Origin: Nitrospirota bacterium | GTDB lineage: Bacteria > Nitrospirota > Nitrospiria > Nitrospirales > Nitrospiraceae | Reading direction: 5' to 3' | Length of the DNA: 8,596 bases | Assembly: GCA_005877535.1 (NCBI GenBank) | Contig: VBOM01000223.1 | Coordinates: 1-8,596, forward strand | Part shown: piece by piece, positions 1 through 5,153 of the stretch | How positions within the stretch are numbered: the first letter of the stretch is position 1 | How the letters are laid out: each line of letters begins with the position of its first letter | Notes under the pieces: generated by a model | What the model saw: only the letters and a program-made list of their open reading frames with translations | Database searches by the model: none | Told to the model about the DNA's origin: nothing | Translations under genes and position numbers: made by a program

Positions 1-386
1 GTCAATTCCCCGTAAACTTTATGTAAATTGTTTGTCGAACGGGGTGTTAGGGTTGTACTGGTTTGGAAATGAGCCAGGCGTTTCTTTCCGTCTCACGTTG
101 GAGCGGGATAAGTTGTGCCTACACCAGCTTTCCTTTTGAGCGCAGCGTTCTGTGGCGTTGAGGAGGAGCTGACTGCCTTATTGTTGCTGGTGGTCAGCGT
201 GGCGGCATTCTGGCATTTGTTGTAACCGTTGGTGGACTCGCCGCAAGATCAGATAATTTAACATGATACTCTATAGATACTTATAGATCATACTTAAACA
301 ATCACATCATCCACCCATTCGTATCATTGTTGTATAGATGCAGGGTCTGTTACCGTGCAGCCTCGATCACACGAACGGGAGCAGAT
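1..386. other. Non-coding left flank with AT-rich segment
   Basis: I see no convincing gene here. A frame open from position 2 to a stop at 128-130 could be the tail of a gene outside the window, but it has no recognisable content. A 36-codon frame from GTG 115 to TAA 223-225 has a GGAG about 11 bases upstream and would encode a hydrophobic C-terminal half (leucine/valine-rich), so a tiny membrane peptide is possible but unproven. Positions 8-13 (CCCCGT) and 39-44 (ACGGGG) can pair around a 25-base loop. From about 250 to 300 the sequence becomes very AT-rich and probably holds the promoter of the gene starting at 387. Confidence 0.4.
258..294 (+). promoter_or_regulatory. AT-rich promoter candidate with partial dyad
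   Basis: TTAACA at 258-263 and TATAGA at 282-287 are spaced 18 bases apart, a plausible -35/-10 pair. Positions 270-287 also form an imperfect palindrome (TCTATA ... TATAGA, 14 of 18 positions symmetric), which could be an operator overlapping the promoter. The only downstream gene is the small one at 387. This rests on consensus matching only. Confidence 0.3.
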
Positions 387-626
387 GTGACAGCCGTCGA
401 TAGTCTCATGCTGGATGCGAAGCAAGCGATCATGGATGCGCATCATCGCCGTTTTCAAACCCTCCACCAGGAAGGGCGATGGGAGGAGGCTCTGCAACAA
501 ATTCATGTCATCCTGATCTGTGCAACAGACCTCCTTAATGAGTCATTCCAAGTCCTTGACGAAGCTCTTAAGACTCACAACCATACCCCTACCGACCACT
601 CCACTCATCCTCCTACAACCAGGTAG
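387..626 (+). CDS. Small helical protein of unknown function
   Basis: This frame encodes 79 residues from GTG 387. I chose that start because GGGAG at 377-381 sits five bases upstream; an ATG at 327 in the same frame has no visible ribosome binding site, and ATG 408 is a further alternative. The protein is almost wholly helical: an Ala/His/Gln/Glu-rich segment over residues 8-37 (RRFQTLHQEGRWEEAL, TPR-helix-like), then a second hydrophobic helix (residues 38-60), and a Thr/His/Pro-rich tail. There is no signal peptide or catalytic motif. It stands alone and is followed directly by a hairpin at 626-655. I do not recognise the family. The GRWEEAL stretch resembles a tetratricopeptide helix, which suggests a protein-binding role, by inference only. 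Confidence 0.6.
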   Translation: MTAVDSLMLDAKQAIMDAHHRRFQTLHQEGRWEEALQQIHVILICATDLLNESFQVLDEALKTHNHTPTDHSTHPPTTR

Positions 627-660
627 TGAGTGAGCGTGGCATCGTGCTCACTCGCATCTT
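626..660 (+). terminator. Hairpin directly after the stop codon
   Basis: GTGAGTGAGC (626-635) pairs with GCTCACTCGC (646-655), ten pairs including one T-G, around a ten-base loop. It begins at the last base of the stop codon of the gene at 387-626. Only a weak ATCTT follows, so it may act as an inefficient terminator or as 3'-end protection. Confidence 0.45.
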
Positions 661-793
661 GGGAAGATACTCCGCGCCGACGTCATATGATAGGGATCTG
701 GCCGGTCTTGCGCACCTACGTTTGATAGCTTCCTACGCAGTTGTTAGGTTTTCGGCGACCTATGCGATAGCCCGTGCGCACCCATCTCATTCT

Positions 794-832
794 GGCTGGC
801 GTAGCTCAATGGCAGAGCAGCAGTTTTGTAAA
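794..832 (+). pseudogene. tRNA-Thr 5'-half duplicate
   Basis: These 39 bases match 3605-3643, the start of the intact tRNA-Thr(UGU) gene, at 38 of 39 positions (A at 822 versus G at 3633). The copy includes the acceptor 5' strand GCTGGCG, the whole D-arm, the 5' anticodon stem and the TTTTGTAA loop with anticodon TGT. Homology ends abruptly after the anticodon loop: the 3' anticodon strand, T-arm and CCA end are missing. There is no recognisable promoter at the right distance upstream. A stem-loop with a T-run follows 20 bases later. It cannot make a functional tRNA. It looks like the scar of recombination inside the anticodon loop, a common crossover point for tyrosine integrases, or of a segmental duplication. 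Confidence 0.85.
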
Positions 833-852
833 TCTGACCGAGACGAAAGGCC

Positions 853-885
853 CCTTGGAATCCTCTATGGTTTCAAGGTTTTTTT
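853..885 (+). terminator. Rho-independent terminator
   Basis: CCTTGGAA (853-860) pairs with TTTCAAGG (871-878), with one G-T pair and a ten-base loop, and is followed by seven Ts (879-885). This is a textbook intrinsic terminator on the plus strand. The nearest upstream element is the tRNA half-copy at 794-832, so any transcript of that copy would end here as a short RNA of about 90 bases. Confidence 0.75.
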
Positions 886-1108
886 GTGATCTCATAGGGT
901 GACGGAGGGTGGCAGAAGGTAGTATAAAGCCCCGTCAGGCACAACGATGGACACAACATTCCTCCTTGGTCGCGCAGCACCAGCGCCCGTTCGGGACAAC
1001 CGGGGGAAGCCAACACTCAGCGGATGTTTGGGCTTGCGTCCCCGTAAGAGCATGTACCTCTGACGCATTCCCTATGGTGGCTATCCCAATCTGTCTCTAT
1101 AACACGAT
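886..1108. other. Intergenic, no convincing gene
   Basis: On the plus strand a 38-codon frame (ATG 947 to TGA 1061-1063) lacks a good ribosome binding site. On the minus strand AAGGAGG at about 970-976 precedes a GTG that opens only a 20-codon frame ending near 897. Neither can be called a gene from the sequence alone. The region is simply the downstream flank of the zinc-ribbon gene. Confidence 0.35.
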
Positions 1109-1297
1109 TTATCCCGCATCATCGCTTCCCGTCCACGGACAGTCATCGCACATGGCCAACCCATTGATCCCCTGCAGGGCAATGGAACCGCAATGAGGAC
1201 AATGCGGAACTATTTTCATCAAATCTTCTAGCTCTCTCATCAAGGCTGGTTCGAACTCTCTCATCCAGACTGAGTCAGTGCCTGGTAATTTCTTCAT
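1109..1297 (-). CDS. Small zinc-ribbon protein
   Basis: The product is 62 residues long and starts at ATG 1297-1295, with AGAAGG upstream at a normal distance. The N-terminal half (residues 11-30) is a charged helix. The C-terminal half carries two CxxC knuckles, C33-P-H-C36 and C50-D-D-C53, separated by 13 residues, the layout of a rubredoxin/zinc-ribbon fold that binds one Zn or Fe. Such small proteins often act as nucleic-acid or protein adaptors, but no partner is visible here. It is the last of three small minus-strand genes (1109-2925), each with its own ribosome binding site and wide spacing, so they probably do not form one operon. Function unknown. Confidence 0.65.
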   Translation of the reverse strand: MKKLPGTDSVWMREFEPALMRELEDLMKIVPHCPHCGSIALQGINGLAMCDDCPWTGSDDAG

Positions 1298-1639
1298 GAT
1301 CTACCTTCTTGTAAGGCTTATGAGAAGGATCGACCCCGCCCTCAGAGGAAGTCAATTATATATATTAAGGTCGTCGGAGACCGAGCAACTAAGGGGCACC
1401 CTTGGTTAAAGGGCGCGCTTTGCCTCGTCCTGCTGCCCGCGACGTACAGGCCTCGTGAGCCTGGCGCGACACATACCACTAGTTCCCCTTTCGGGCCTTG
1501 CCCCGTCGTTCGCATCGCTCCTCCAATATGCCTCACTGCGAGGCCCCATGCCCTTATCGATTCGCCCCAACCGTCGCTTTCTTGTGCAATGTGCCGTCAC
1601 GTACCTCGCAGAGGATCTGGGATTCAGTCAACCTGCGTT
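1298..1639. other. Structured intergenic region with hairpins
   Basis: There is no gene here that I can support. A very stable stem-loop lies at 1387-1407: AACTAAGGG pairs with CCCTTGGTT, nine pairs (one T-G) around a three-base GCA loop. It is followed by the near-palindrome AAAGGGCGCGCTTT (1408-1421) and a smaller hairpin, CAGGC/GCCTG (1447-1463). Positions 1496-1593 hold copy A of a diverged repeat described separately. Overlapping frames on both strands across this region lack ribosome binding sites and give low-complexity Arg/Ser-rich translations. Confidence 0.5.
1496..1593 (+). repeat. Dispersed ~98 bp repeat, copy A
   Basis: This segment aligns over its whole length with 2584-2681, at roughly 75-80 percent identity by hand alignment with one or two single-base gaps. 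Shared blocks include CCGTCGTT, the run around CAATA-GCC, CCCATGCC, TCGATT and GCAATGTG. It lies about 45 bases downstream of the stop codon of the minus-strand gene 1640-2020. In the plus reading direction after ATG 1548 the peptide keeps the pattern MP-SI-P--RF--QC but has Arg where copy B has Cys, so a metal-binding function, if any, is lost in this copy. Confidence 0.65.
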
Positions 1640-2020
1640 TTAGCCTACCCGGAGTGCTTCAGCTCGGCGCCGAACCTCTTCGGCCTTTTGCGATTGTCCG
1701 AGGTTGTCGTAGAGTGAGGCGATATTCGCATGCAAGTGCGACAAGAGTTGTCCCAACTGTGCTTCCTGTGCAATCACATTCGCTTCGAGCGCCAGTTTCT
1801 TTTCTTCACTCCGTCGGAAACGCTCCTCAAGCCGCTGCACGAGTTGGATCCAGCCTTTGACCTTGCCGGAATCCAACTCAGGGAGGGGCGGCAAGGCTTC
1901 ACCGCGATCGAGAGATTTTTCAGTTTGATTGATCCATTTGATGAAGACGAGAAAATCACCAAGCGTAATTTGAAGTGCGGATGAGGCGCCATCTTCTTCT
2001 TCGATCACCAGGTCTTCCAT
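1640..2020 (-). CDS. Helical TPR-like small protein, unknown function
   Basis: The product is 126 residues long, starting at ATG 2020-2018 with AAGGAG five bases upstream (an excellent site). The N-terminus is acidic (residues 2-10, EDLVIEEED), followed by a hydrophobic helix (residues 17-30), a Pro-rich linker (42-50) and a long amphipathic helical stretch (55-122) rich in Glu, Arg and Leu. Residues 95-122 match the tetratricopeptide pattern (ANIASLYDNLGQSQKAEEVRRRA), so a single TPR or coiled-coil interaction surface is likely. There is no signal peptide, so it is presumably cytoplasmic. A copy of the dispersed repeat follows its 3' end. I do not recognise a named family. Confidence 0.75.
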   Translation of the reverse strand: MEDLVIEEEDGASSALQITLGDFLVFIKWINQTEKSLDRGEALPPLPELDSGKVKGWIQLVQRLEERFRRSEEKKLALEANVIAQEAQLGQLLSHLHANIASLYDNLGQSQKAEEVRRRAEALRVG

Positions 2021-2042
2021 TACAACTCCTTGTGAAGCAAAT

Positions 2043-2463
2043 TAATTCGAGTAGTGTGCGGCAGACGAACGAAATACTTCTGCCAAATTGCCGTTGAAGC
2101 TTTCTGTTACCGGCCTCTGAAAAGCGAACAACGCGCCGAGATCAAAACGAGCCACCTCCTTTCCATTCCATGTATGGTTTTTGACGAGAACCTGAGAGCA
2201 GGTCCAAGAGTGGGCACCCCATAGGCTACACCCAGTGGCCTCGGAGTCGAACAGCGTATGTCACTGCACCATCAGGCAGGGCCCAGCGGAGCGTCGCCTA
2301 GAATTTATTAGTCGTCGGTTGTCATGTTTATCATGACATCGGTTCGTAGGTGTGACGTATAGCCGAGTCGTGCTCGAAGCCCTATCGACACACTTAGTAT
2401 TTTTCTGTCGAATCGATACAAGCAGCATTATCATAATTTGTACGACAGAGGCGGGAGAGGGGT
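2043..2463. other. Intergenic region with perfect dyad
   Basis: This gap has no well-supported gene. On the minus strand AAGGAG at about 2156-2161 directly abuts GTG 2155-2153, which opens a 37-codon frame ending at TAA 2042-2044. The frame reads like protein and stays open upstream to about 2260, but the spacing between site and start is wrong, so it may be a degraded gene. TGTCATG (2320-2326) and CATGACA (2332-2338) form a perfect seven-base inverted repeat around TTTAT, which looks like a regulator binding site rather than a terminator because no T-run follows. Confidence 0.4.
2320..2338. promoter_or_regulatory. Perfect inverted repeat, possible operator
   Basis: TGTCATG and CATGACA are separated by five bases, so the half-site centres lie 12 bases apart, close to one helical turn and suited to a dimeric regulator. 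AT-rich DNA flanks it. No regulator gene is nearby and the target gene is unclear. Confidence 0.35.
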
Positions 2464-2583
2464 GTGTTGCGAACAACTGTTAGCTCACCGGACTTGAGGG
2501 AATATAGACCGCACATGGACGGACTGGAGTATCGGCGGCGGCTGGCGCTTCGATTGAAGCGACCTCAGAGGCTCGGTTGTGAC

Positions 2584-2681
2584 CCTTGAGCCGTCGTTGC
2601 ATCCCCCCTACAATACGCCCCCTGAGAGACCCCCCATGCCGTTCTCGATTTGTCCCTACTGTCGTTTTCCGATGCAATGTG
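2584..2681 (+). repeat. Dispersed ~98 bp repeat, copy B
   Basis: This is the partner of 1496-1593. It ends about 35 bases beyond the stop codon of the minus-strand gene 2716-2925, the same placement as copy A relative to its gene. On the plus strand ATG 2636 opens a 22-codon frame to TGA 2702-2704 with a CPYC knuckle and a further QCG, like one half of a zinc ribbon. No ribosome binding site precedes it. A hairpin, CGCTTC/GAAGCG with a GATT loop (2546-2561), lies just upstream. A 41-codon plus-strand frame (GTG 2464 to TGA 2587-2589) preceded by GGGAG overlaps the left end, but I do not consider it established. Confidence 0.6.
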
Positions 2682-2715
2682 GGAGGGAAGTTGGCGACCA
2701 TTGATCGTGTTGGCG

Positions 2716-2925
2716 CTAGGGTAAGTTGTTGGTGTTGTGTGGCGTGTCTCTTAGCGAGACTTCTTCTTCATCGTTCTCCTCCAAGGTATTCTCGATGGCT
2801 TCTAACTCTGCTATCGTCTGCGAGAGGCGTTCTTTCTGCTCCCCGTCTATACTCTCCATAAGGTCTTCCAATAAGGCCAGCGCGTTACTCATTGTTCTGC
2901 GGATCTGTGCCTGTGCGCTCATCAT
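2716..2925 (-). CDS. Small acidic coiled-coil protein
   Basis: The product is 69 residues from ATG 2925-2923, chosen because AAGAGG lies eight bases upstream. A second ATG follows immediately, and the frame stays open to an ATG at 2970, but the extra residues have no ribosome binding site. Residues 5-55 form a continuous amphipathic helix with heptad-like Leu/Ile spacing (LALLEDLMESI ... LSQTIAELEAIENTLEEN), predicting a coiled coil. An acidic patch and a polar tail rich in Asn and Thr follow. There is no signal peptide or enzyme motif. It is probably a small oligomerising cytoplasmic protein. Family not recognised. Confidence 0.65.
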   Translation of the reverse strand: MMSAQAQIRRTMSNALALLEDLMESIDGEQKERLSQTIAELEAIENTLEENDEEEVSLRDTPHNTNNLP

Positions 2926-3212
2926 GGCTCGAACCTCTTTGGTTGTGGGGTGGTGGGCATGGCGCACCACAATGATGATAGGCCCAAGGCGTGGCTGCTG
3001 CCCACCCTACAGAGGAGTGGGTTCGATATGGCACACAGACTCCCCTAGACAGGAACCGTACAGTTCTGGGGGTCTCCCAGCGGCCATTGCAGAATAGCCC
3101 CAAGACTATCCCCCCTCCGAACTACTTCCTTCTGGTCTTTCGCCCCACGCCCCGTGCGCTATTCTTCTCACAAAGCTGGCGTTCACAGGCTGAATTGCAA
3201 GGAGGCGTCATC

Positions 3213-3443
3213 ATGACCAATCTACGCGCGCTTGTCGGAGCAGGCTTTCTGCTTGCCGTCATGGGGATCGTTGTTTCAGTCCCGCTTGGTTGGACCATTA
3301 TCCTCGGTATTGGCGAGGCCTATCCAGAGAAGATCATCAAGGGCCGACCCTACCAGTGGAACGATCAGTTGGTGCCGAAGAAGATTCTTCCGCGAACCAC
3401 ATATGGGCAGATCGGGTACAAGATTGAGCCGAAGCAGAAGTAA
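3213..3443 (+). CDS. Small membrane protein with one helix
   Basis: The product is 76 residues long, starting at ATG 3213 with AAGGAGG nine bases before it. The frame is open further upstream, but that part is low-complexity and has no better start. Residues 7-33 form one long hydrophobic segment (VGAGFLLAVMGIVVSVPLGW then TIILGIG), a membrane anchor or uncleaved signal. Residues 34-76 are polar and basic (KIIKGRPYQWNDQLVPKK), ending in KIEPKQK. A short N-terminus followed by the helix suggests an anchored protein whose tail lies on one face of the membrane. A GC-rich inverted repeat (CCGCC/GGCGG, around 3478-3495) follows, without a T-run. Function unknown. Confidence 0.75.
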   Translation: MTNLRALVGAGFLLAVMGIVVSVPLGWTIILGIGEAYPEKIIKGRPYQWNDQLVPKKILPRTTYGQIGYKIEPKQK

Positions 3444-3567
3444 CCTTATCTAGAAGGGGGCTGATCCTTTGCCGGCGCCGCCGTGGGAATGGCGGAGGAG
3501 GTAGACGAACGGGCTCTTGAGGGACTTTTGGCGAAGAGCCTTCTGGGCACACTCCCCTCCGCGTCGG

Positions 3568-3597
3568 TTGACATCGTCCACGTAAGTGGGTGATATT
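3568..3597 (+). promoter_or_regulatory. Sigma-70 promoter of tRNA-Thr
   Basis: A perfect TTGACA (3568-3573) is spaced 18 bases from GATATT (3592-3597, four of six consensus matches). Transcription would begin around 3604-3606, right at the tRNA 5' end. No comparable element lies upstream of the truncated copy at 794. Confidence 0.65.
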
Positions 3598-3605
3598 CCT
3601 CGAAG

Positions 3606-3680
3606 GCTGGCGTAGCTCAATGGCAGAGCAGCGGTTTTGTAAACCGCAGGTTGGAGGTTCAATTCCTCTCGCCAGCTCCA
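3606..3680 (+). tRNA. tRNA-Thr (anticodon UGU)
   Basis: The 75-base gene folds fully. Acceptor stem GCTGGCG (3606-3612) pairs with CGCCAGC (3670-3676), seven perfect pairs, followed by discriminator T and an encoded CCA (3678-3680). The D-arm is GCTC/GAGC. The anticodon stem GCGGT/ACCGC encloses loop TTTGTAA, giving anticodon TGT, which reads ACA threonine codons. The T-arm is GGAGG-TTCAATT-CCTCT with one G-T pair. A U discriminator is allowed for bacterial threonine tRNAs. The 5' half is duplicated at 794-832. Downstream sequence holds a repeat and a decayed PIN gene, consistent with this tRNA being an integration target. Confidence 0.96.
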
Positions 3681-3713
3681 CAGTTTCAGCATTTTGTTGA
3701 TTCCTAAAACATA

Positions 3714-3734
3714 AAAGGTAACGCCAAAGGTAAC
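3714..3734 (+). repeat. Short direct repeat AAAGGTAAC downstream of tRNA
   Basis: AAAGGTAAC occurs at 3714-3722 and again at 3726-3734, a 12-base period, 34 bases past the tRNA CCA end. In the frame of the PIN gene it would read KVTPKVT. Short tandem repeats next to a tRNA 3' end are what one expects of integrase arm-binding or attachment sequence, but that reading is inference. Confidence 0.4.
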
Positions 3735-3750
3735 ACGAGGAGAGCCCCCC

Positions 3751-4682
3751 ATTTCTGACAGCCAACCCGCCTCCTCCTCCCCTCCTTCGGTACGCGTCGA
3801 GGTGAACCCCACTGACCCTGATGGTATTGTCCATATACGGTATGACGACACACGACCGCCCCGAGTCTTCTTCGATACCAATGTCATTCTCGGGTTAGGC
3901 GATGCAGGCGAAGCCGCGCTCCGCCGCTTAAAAGCCGAGCGCTGGTTTCGTTTTCGTTTCTCTACGTTGAACTTTGTCGAATTGCTGTCCCACCTTGGCG
4001 ATGTACCCACGAAAGAAACCGCCAACCCTTTTGAGAAATACCGCGCGGCATTCCGGCGTGTCTATAACCTCTTTGATGGCGTGTTGCCATCCGCCGAATC
4101 CGTGCTCATGCACGGTGTCGGACTTAAGGAGTACACAGGAAAGATGTGGGTCGTCGATGCGGCGGCATTGAGTACCAGGTCAAGGTGATCGCACAAGCGG
4201 ACTCGCTCGGGGATGTGTTGACGGCGGGCATAAACCCCGCCCATTATAAAAAGTTGCGAGCGATAGACGCCACGTCGTTTCTCGGGGTCGTGGCCGACGC
4301 GCGAAACACGATCGCAGATCCCGTCAAGGACTTGGAAGCTGGCGGGCGCCTACTCCGACGCTTCTACGGTTACTTGATTTTTCGAGCGAGCAACGAGGCG
4401 ATCCTTTTTGGAAAACTACCTGACGACCAACAACTCGCTGTGATCGCGTTTTTCGAACAGGCGGGCGGCAAGATGTTCGTGAGCCACTTTGTGAAAGTGC
4501 TTATTCGGATGATATGTGACGGCGCGAAAGATGACGCCAACGATTTCTATGACATGCTGCAACTACTTTTGCTGGCAGACACTAATCTTCTATTTGTGAC
4601 CGATGACCGACCATTTTTTCAATACTATGTGGGGGCTGAGCACCACCGCATAGTCCGATGGCAAAGATTCAAAGACAGCTAA
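3751..4682 (+). pseudogene. PIN-domain ribonuclease-like gene, frameshifted
   Basis: Two overlapping frames together encode one protein of about 300 residues. The first (open through 3751-4188, clear from GTG 3802) carries RVFFDTNVIL, the first acidic strand of a PIN domain (Asp25 counted from GTG 3802), and the STLNFVELL segment with Glu60. The second (ending at TAA 4680-4682) carries NDFYDMLQLLLLADTNLLFV and TDDRPFF, the remaining acidic residues. The frame breaks at about 4165-4171; one extra G there would restore Asp-Ala-Ala-Ala-Leu-Glu-Tyr. PIN proteins are Mg/Mn-dependent RNases, often toxins, but no antitoxin gene is adjacent and the protein is longer than VapC. GAGGAG (3737-3742) lies eight bases before ATT 3751, so the original start was probably there. 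It is a pseudogene unless the shift is a sequencing error. Confidence 0.75.
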
Positions 4683-4750
4683 TACACGATCAGTGGAGCG
4701 CCGTTTAAATCTGGTTAGGATTTGGTGATCCTGGAGGCAGGTGGGTTCCC
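4683..4750. other. Short spacer with hairpin
   Basis: GGTGGG pairs with CTCACC (about 4740-4755) around a TTCC loop just after the PIN gene. There is no T-run, so it is at best a weak terminator for that gene. Confidence 0.3.
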
Positions 4751-4822
4751 TCACCGCCCCGCCTGAAACGACACGTCGTACGCGTACAATTTCATCGAAC
4801 TGGCCGGGTTCCTAGGTCTCAC
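4751..4822 (-). pseudogene. Fragment of a paralogue of the 5492-5768 gene
   Basis: In the minus strand 23 codons from GTG 4822 to TGA 4753-4751 include RNPASSMKLYAYDVS, matching RNPASPINRGAYDVP of the gene at 5492-5768 in the same frame. At DNA level 4769-4813 and 5679-5723 match at 35 of 45 positions without gaps. The N-terminal extension and the rest of the protein are absent, so this is an orphan piece of a second gene copy, not a working gene. It sits just downstream of a terminator on the same strand. Confidence 0.5.
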
Positions 4823-4830
4823 GACAAAAC

Positions 4831-4862
4831 AAAGGCCCGGTTCCTTTCGGAGCCGAGCCTTT
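4831..4862 (-). terminator. Strong bidirectional hairpin terminator
   Basis: AAAGGC-CCGGTTCC (4831-4844) pairs with GGAGCCGA-GCCTTT (4849-4862) around a TTTC loop: fourteen positions with one mismatch and one G-T pair. On the minus strand the stem is followed by GTTTTGT, so it would end transcripts coming from the operon and remnant frame to its right. On the plus strand only TTTACTT follows, giving weaker termination of PIN gene readthrough. The stop codon of the frame 4861-5028 overlaps its edge. Confidence 0.7.
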
Positions 4863-5028
4863 ACTTCATTAGCACGAGGAGGACACCCATCGCGCAGTAT
4901 GAAGCAAGGTCAGCATCCCGCACCTTTGGGCTACTGCGGACCTTGGAAACACCCTTGCGTTGTGCCCCCTGGCTCTGGCTGCGGTGACGATCCAAAACCC
5001 CCTCGCCTCGTTTATAGATCATGCCCAT
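4861..5028 (-). pseudogene. Possible tyrosine recombinase N-terminal remnant
   Basis: A 55-codon frame starts at ATG 5028-5026 with AAGGAAGG about seven bases upstream. Its first residues, MGMIYKRGEG, are like the opening of many phage-type integrases (M-G-x-I-Y-K-R-G followed by an aromatic W-I/W-W strand). In the frame as it stands the sequence then becomes Arg/Ser/Gln-rich and unlike integrases. Removing one G from the GGGGG run would continue as GFWIV, closer to the expected strand, before homology is lost. The catalytic domain is absent. A 12-base direct repeat, CCCATCGCGCAG (4886-4897 and 5024-5035), brackets it. The integrase reading is an inference from about ten residues; otherwise it is an unknown short frame. 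Confidence 0.35.
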
Positions 5029-5129
5029 CGCGCAGCCTTCCTTTTCATCGTGCACGCTGGTTGGGGTGGTTGCATATCATAGAAAAGAGCGTGCTAGGCA
5101 CATCGTCGTCACTGGCCTATGGAGAAACT

Positions 5130-5153
5130 CTACGCCAAGCTGGCAATCATCAT
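5130..5153 (-). other. Strong ribosome binding site with 7-codon frame
   Basis: AAGGAGGG (5158-5165, minus strand) precedes a double ATG (5153-5151 and 5150-5148), but the frame ends after MMIASLA at TAG 5132-5130. It lies about 65 bases downstream of the stop of 5219-5476, where a third operon gene would be expected. It could be a leader peptide or the start of a gene whose body has been lost. Confidence 0.35.

Noticed and set aside
626..889. 87-codon plus-strand frame
   Set aside because: It runs through a hairpin, the tRNA half-copy and a rho-independent terminator, and has no ribosome binding site.
909..1196. 95-codon plus-strand frame
   Set aside because: It overlaps the zinc-ribbon gene on the opposite strand, which has a better ribosome binding site and a clear motif; its own translation has no domain pattern.
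1342..1600. Overlapping 64-codon minus-strand frames
   Set aside because: They lie over hairpins and repeat copy A, have Arg/Gly-rich translations and lack ribosome binding sites.
2261..2476. 71-codon minus-strand frame
   Set aside because: Its composition is unlike protein and it spans a perfect dyad in AT-rich intergenic DNA.
1300..2715. Integron cassette array with attC sites
   Set aside because: Small same-strand genes with downstream repeats suggested it, but I could not find paired RYYYAAC and GTTRRRY core sites at the gene ends, and no intI gene is present.
3337..4025. Two long minus-strand frames (165 and 191 codons) covering the tRNA
   Set aside because: They are antisense to the tRNA-Thr gene and the PIN gene. 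The stretches ARGIEPPTCGLQNRCSA and WREELNLQPAVYKTAALP are the well-known false translation of tRNA genes.
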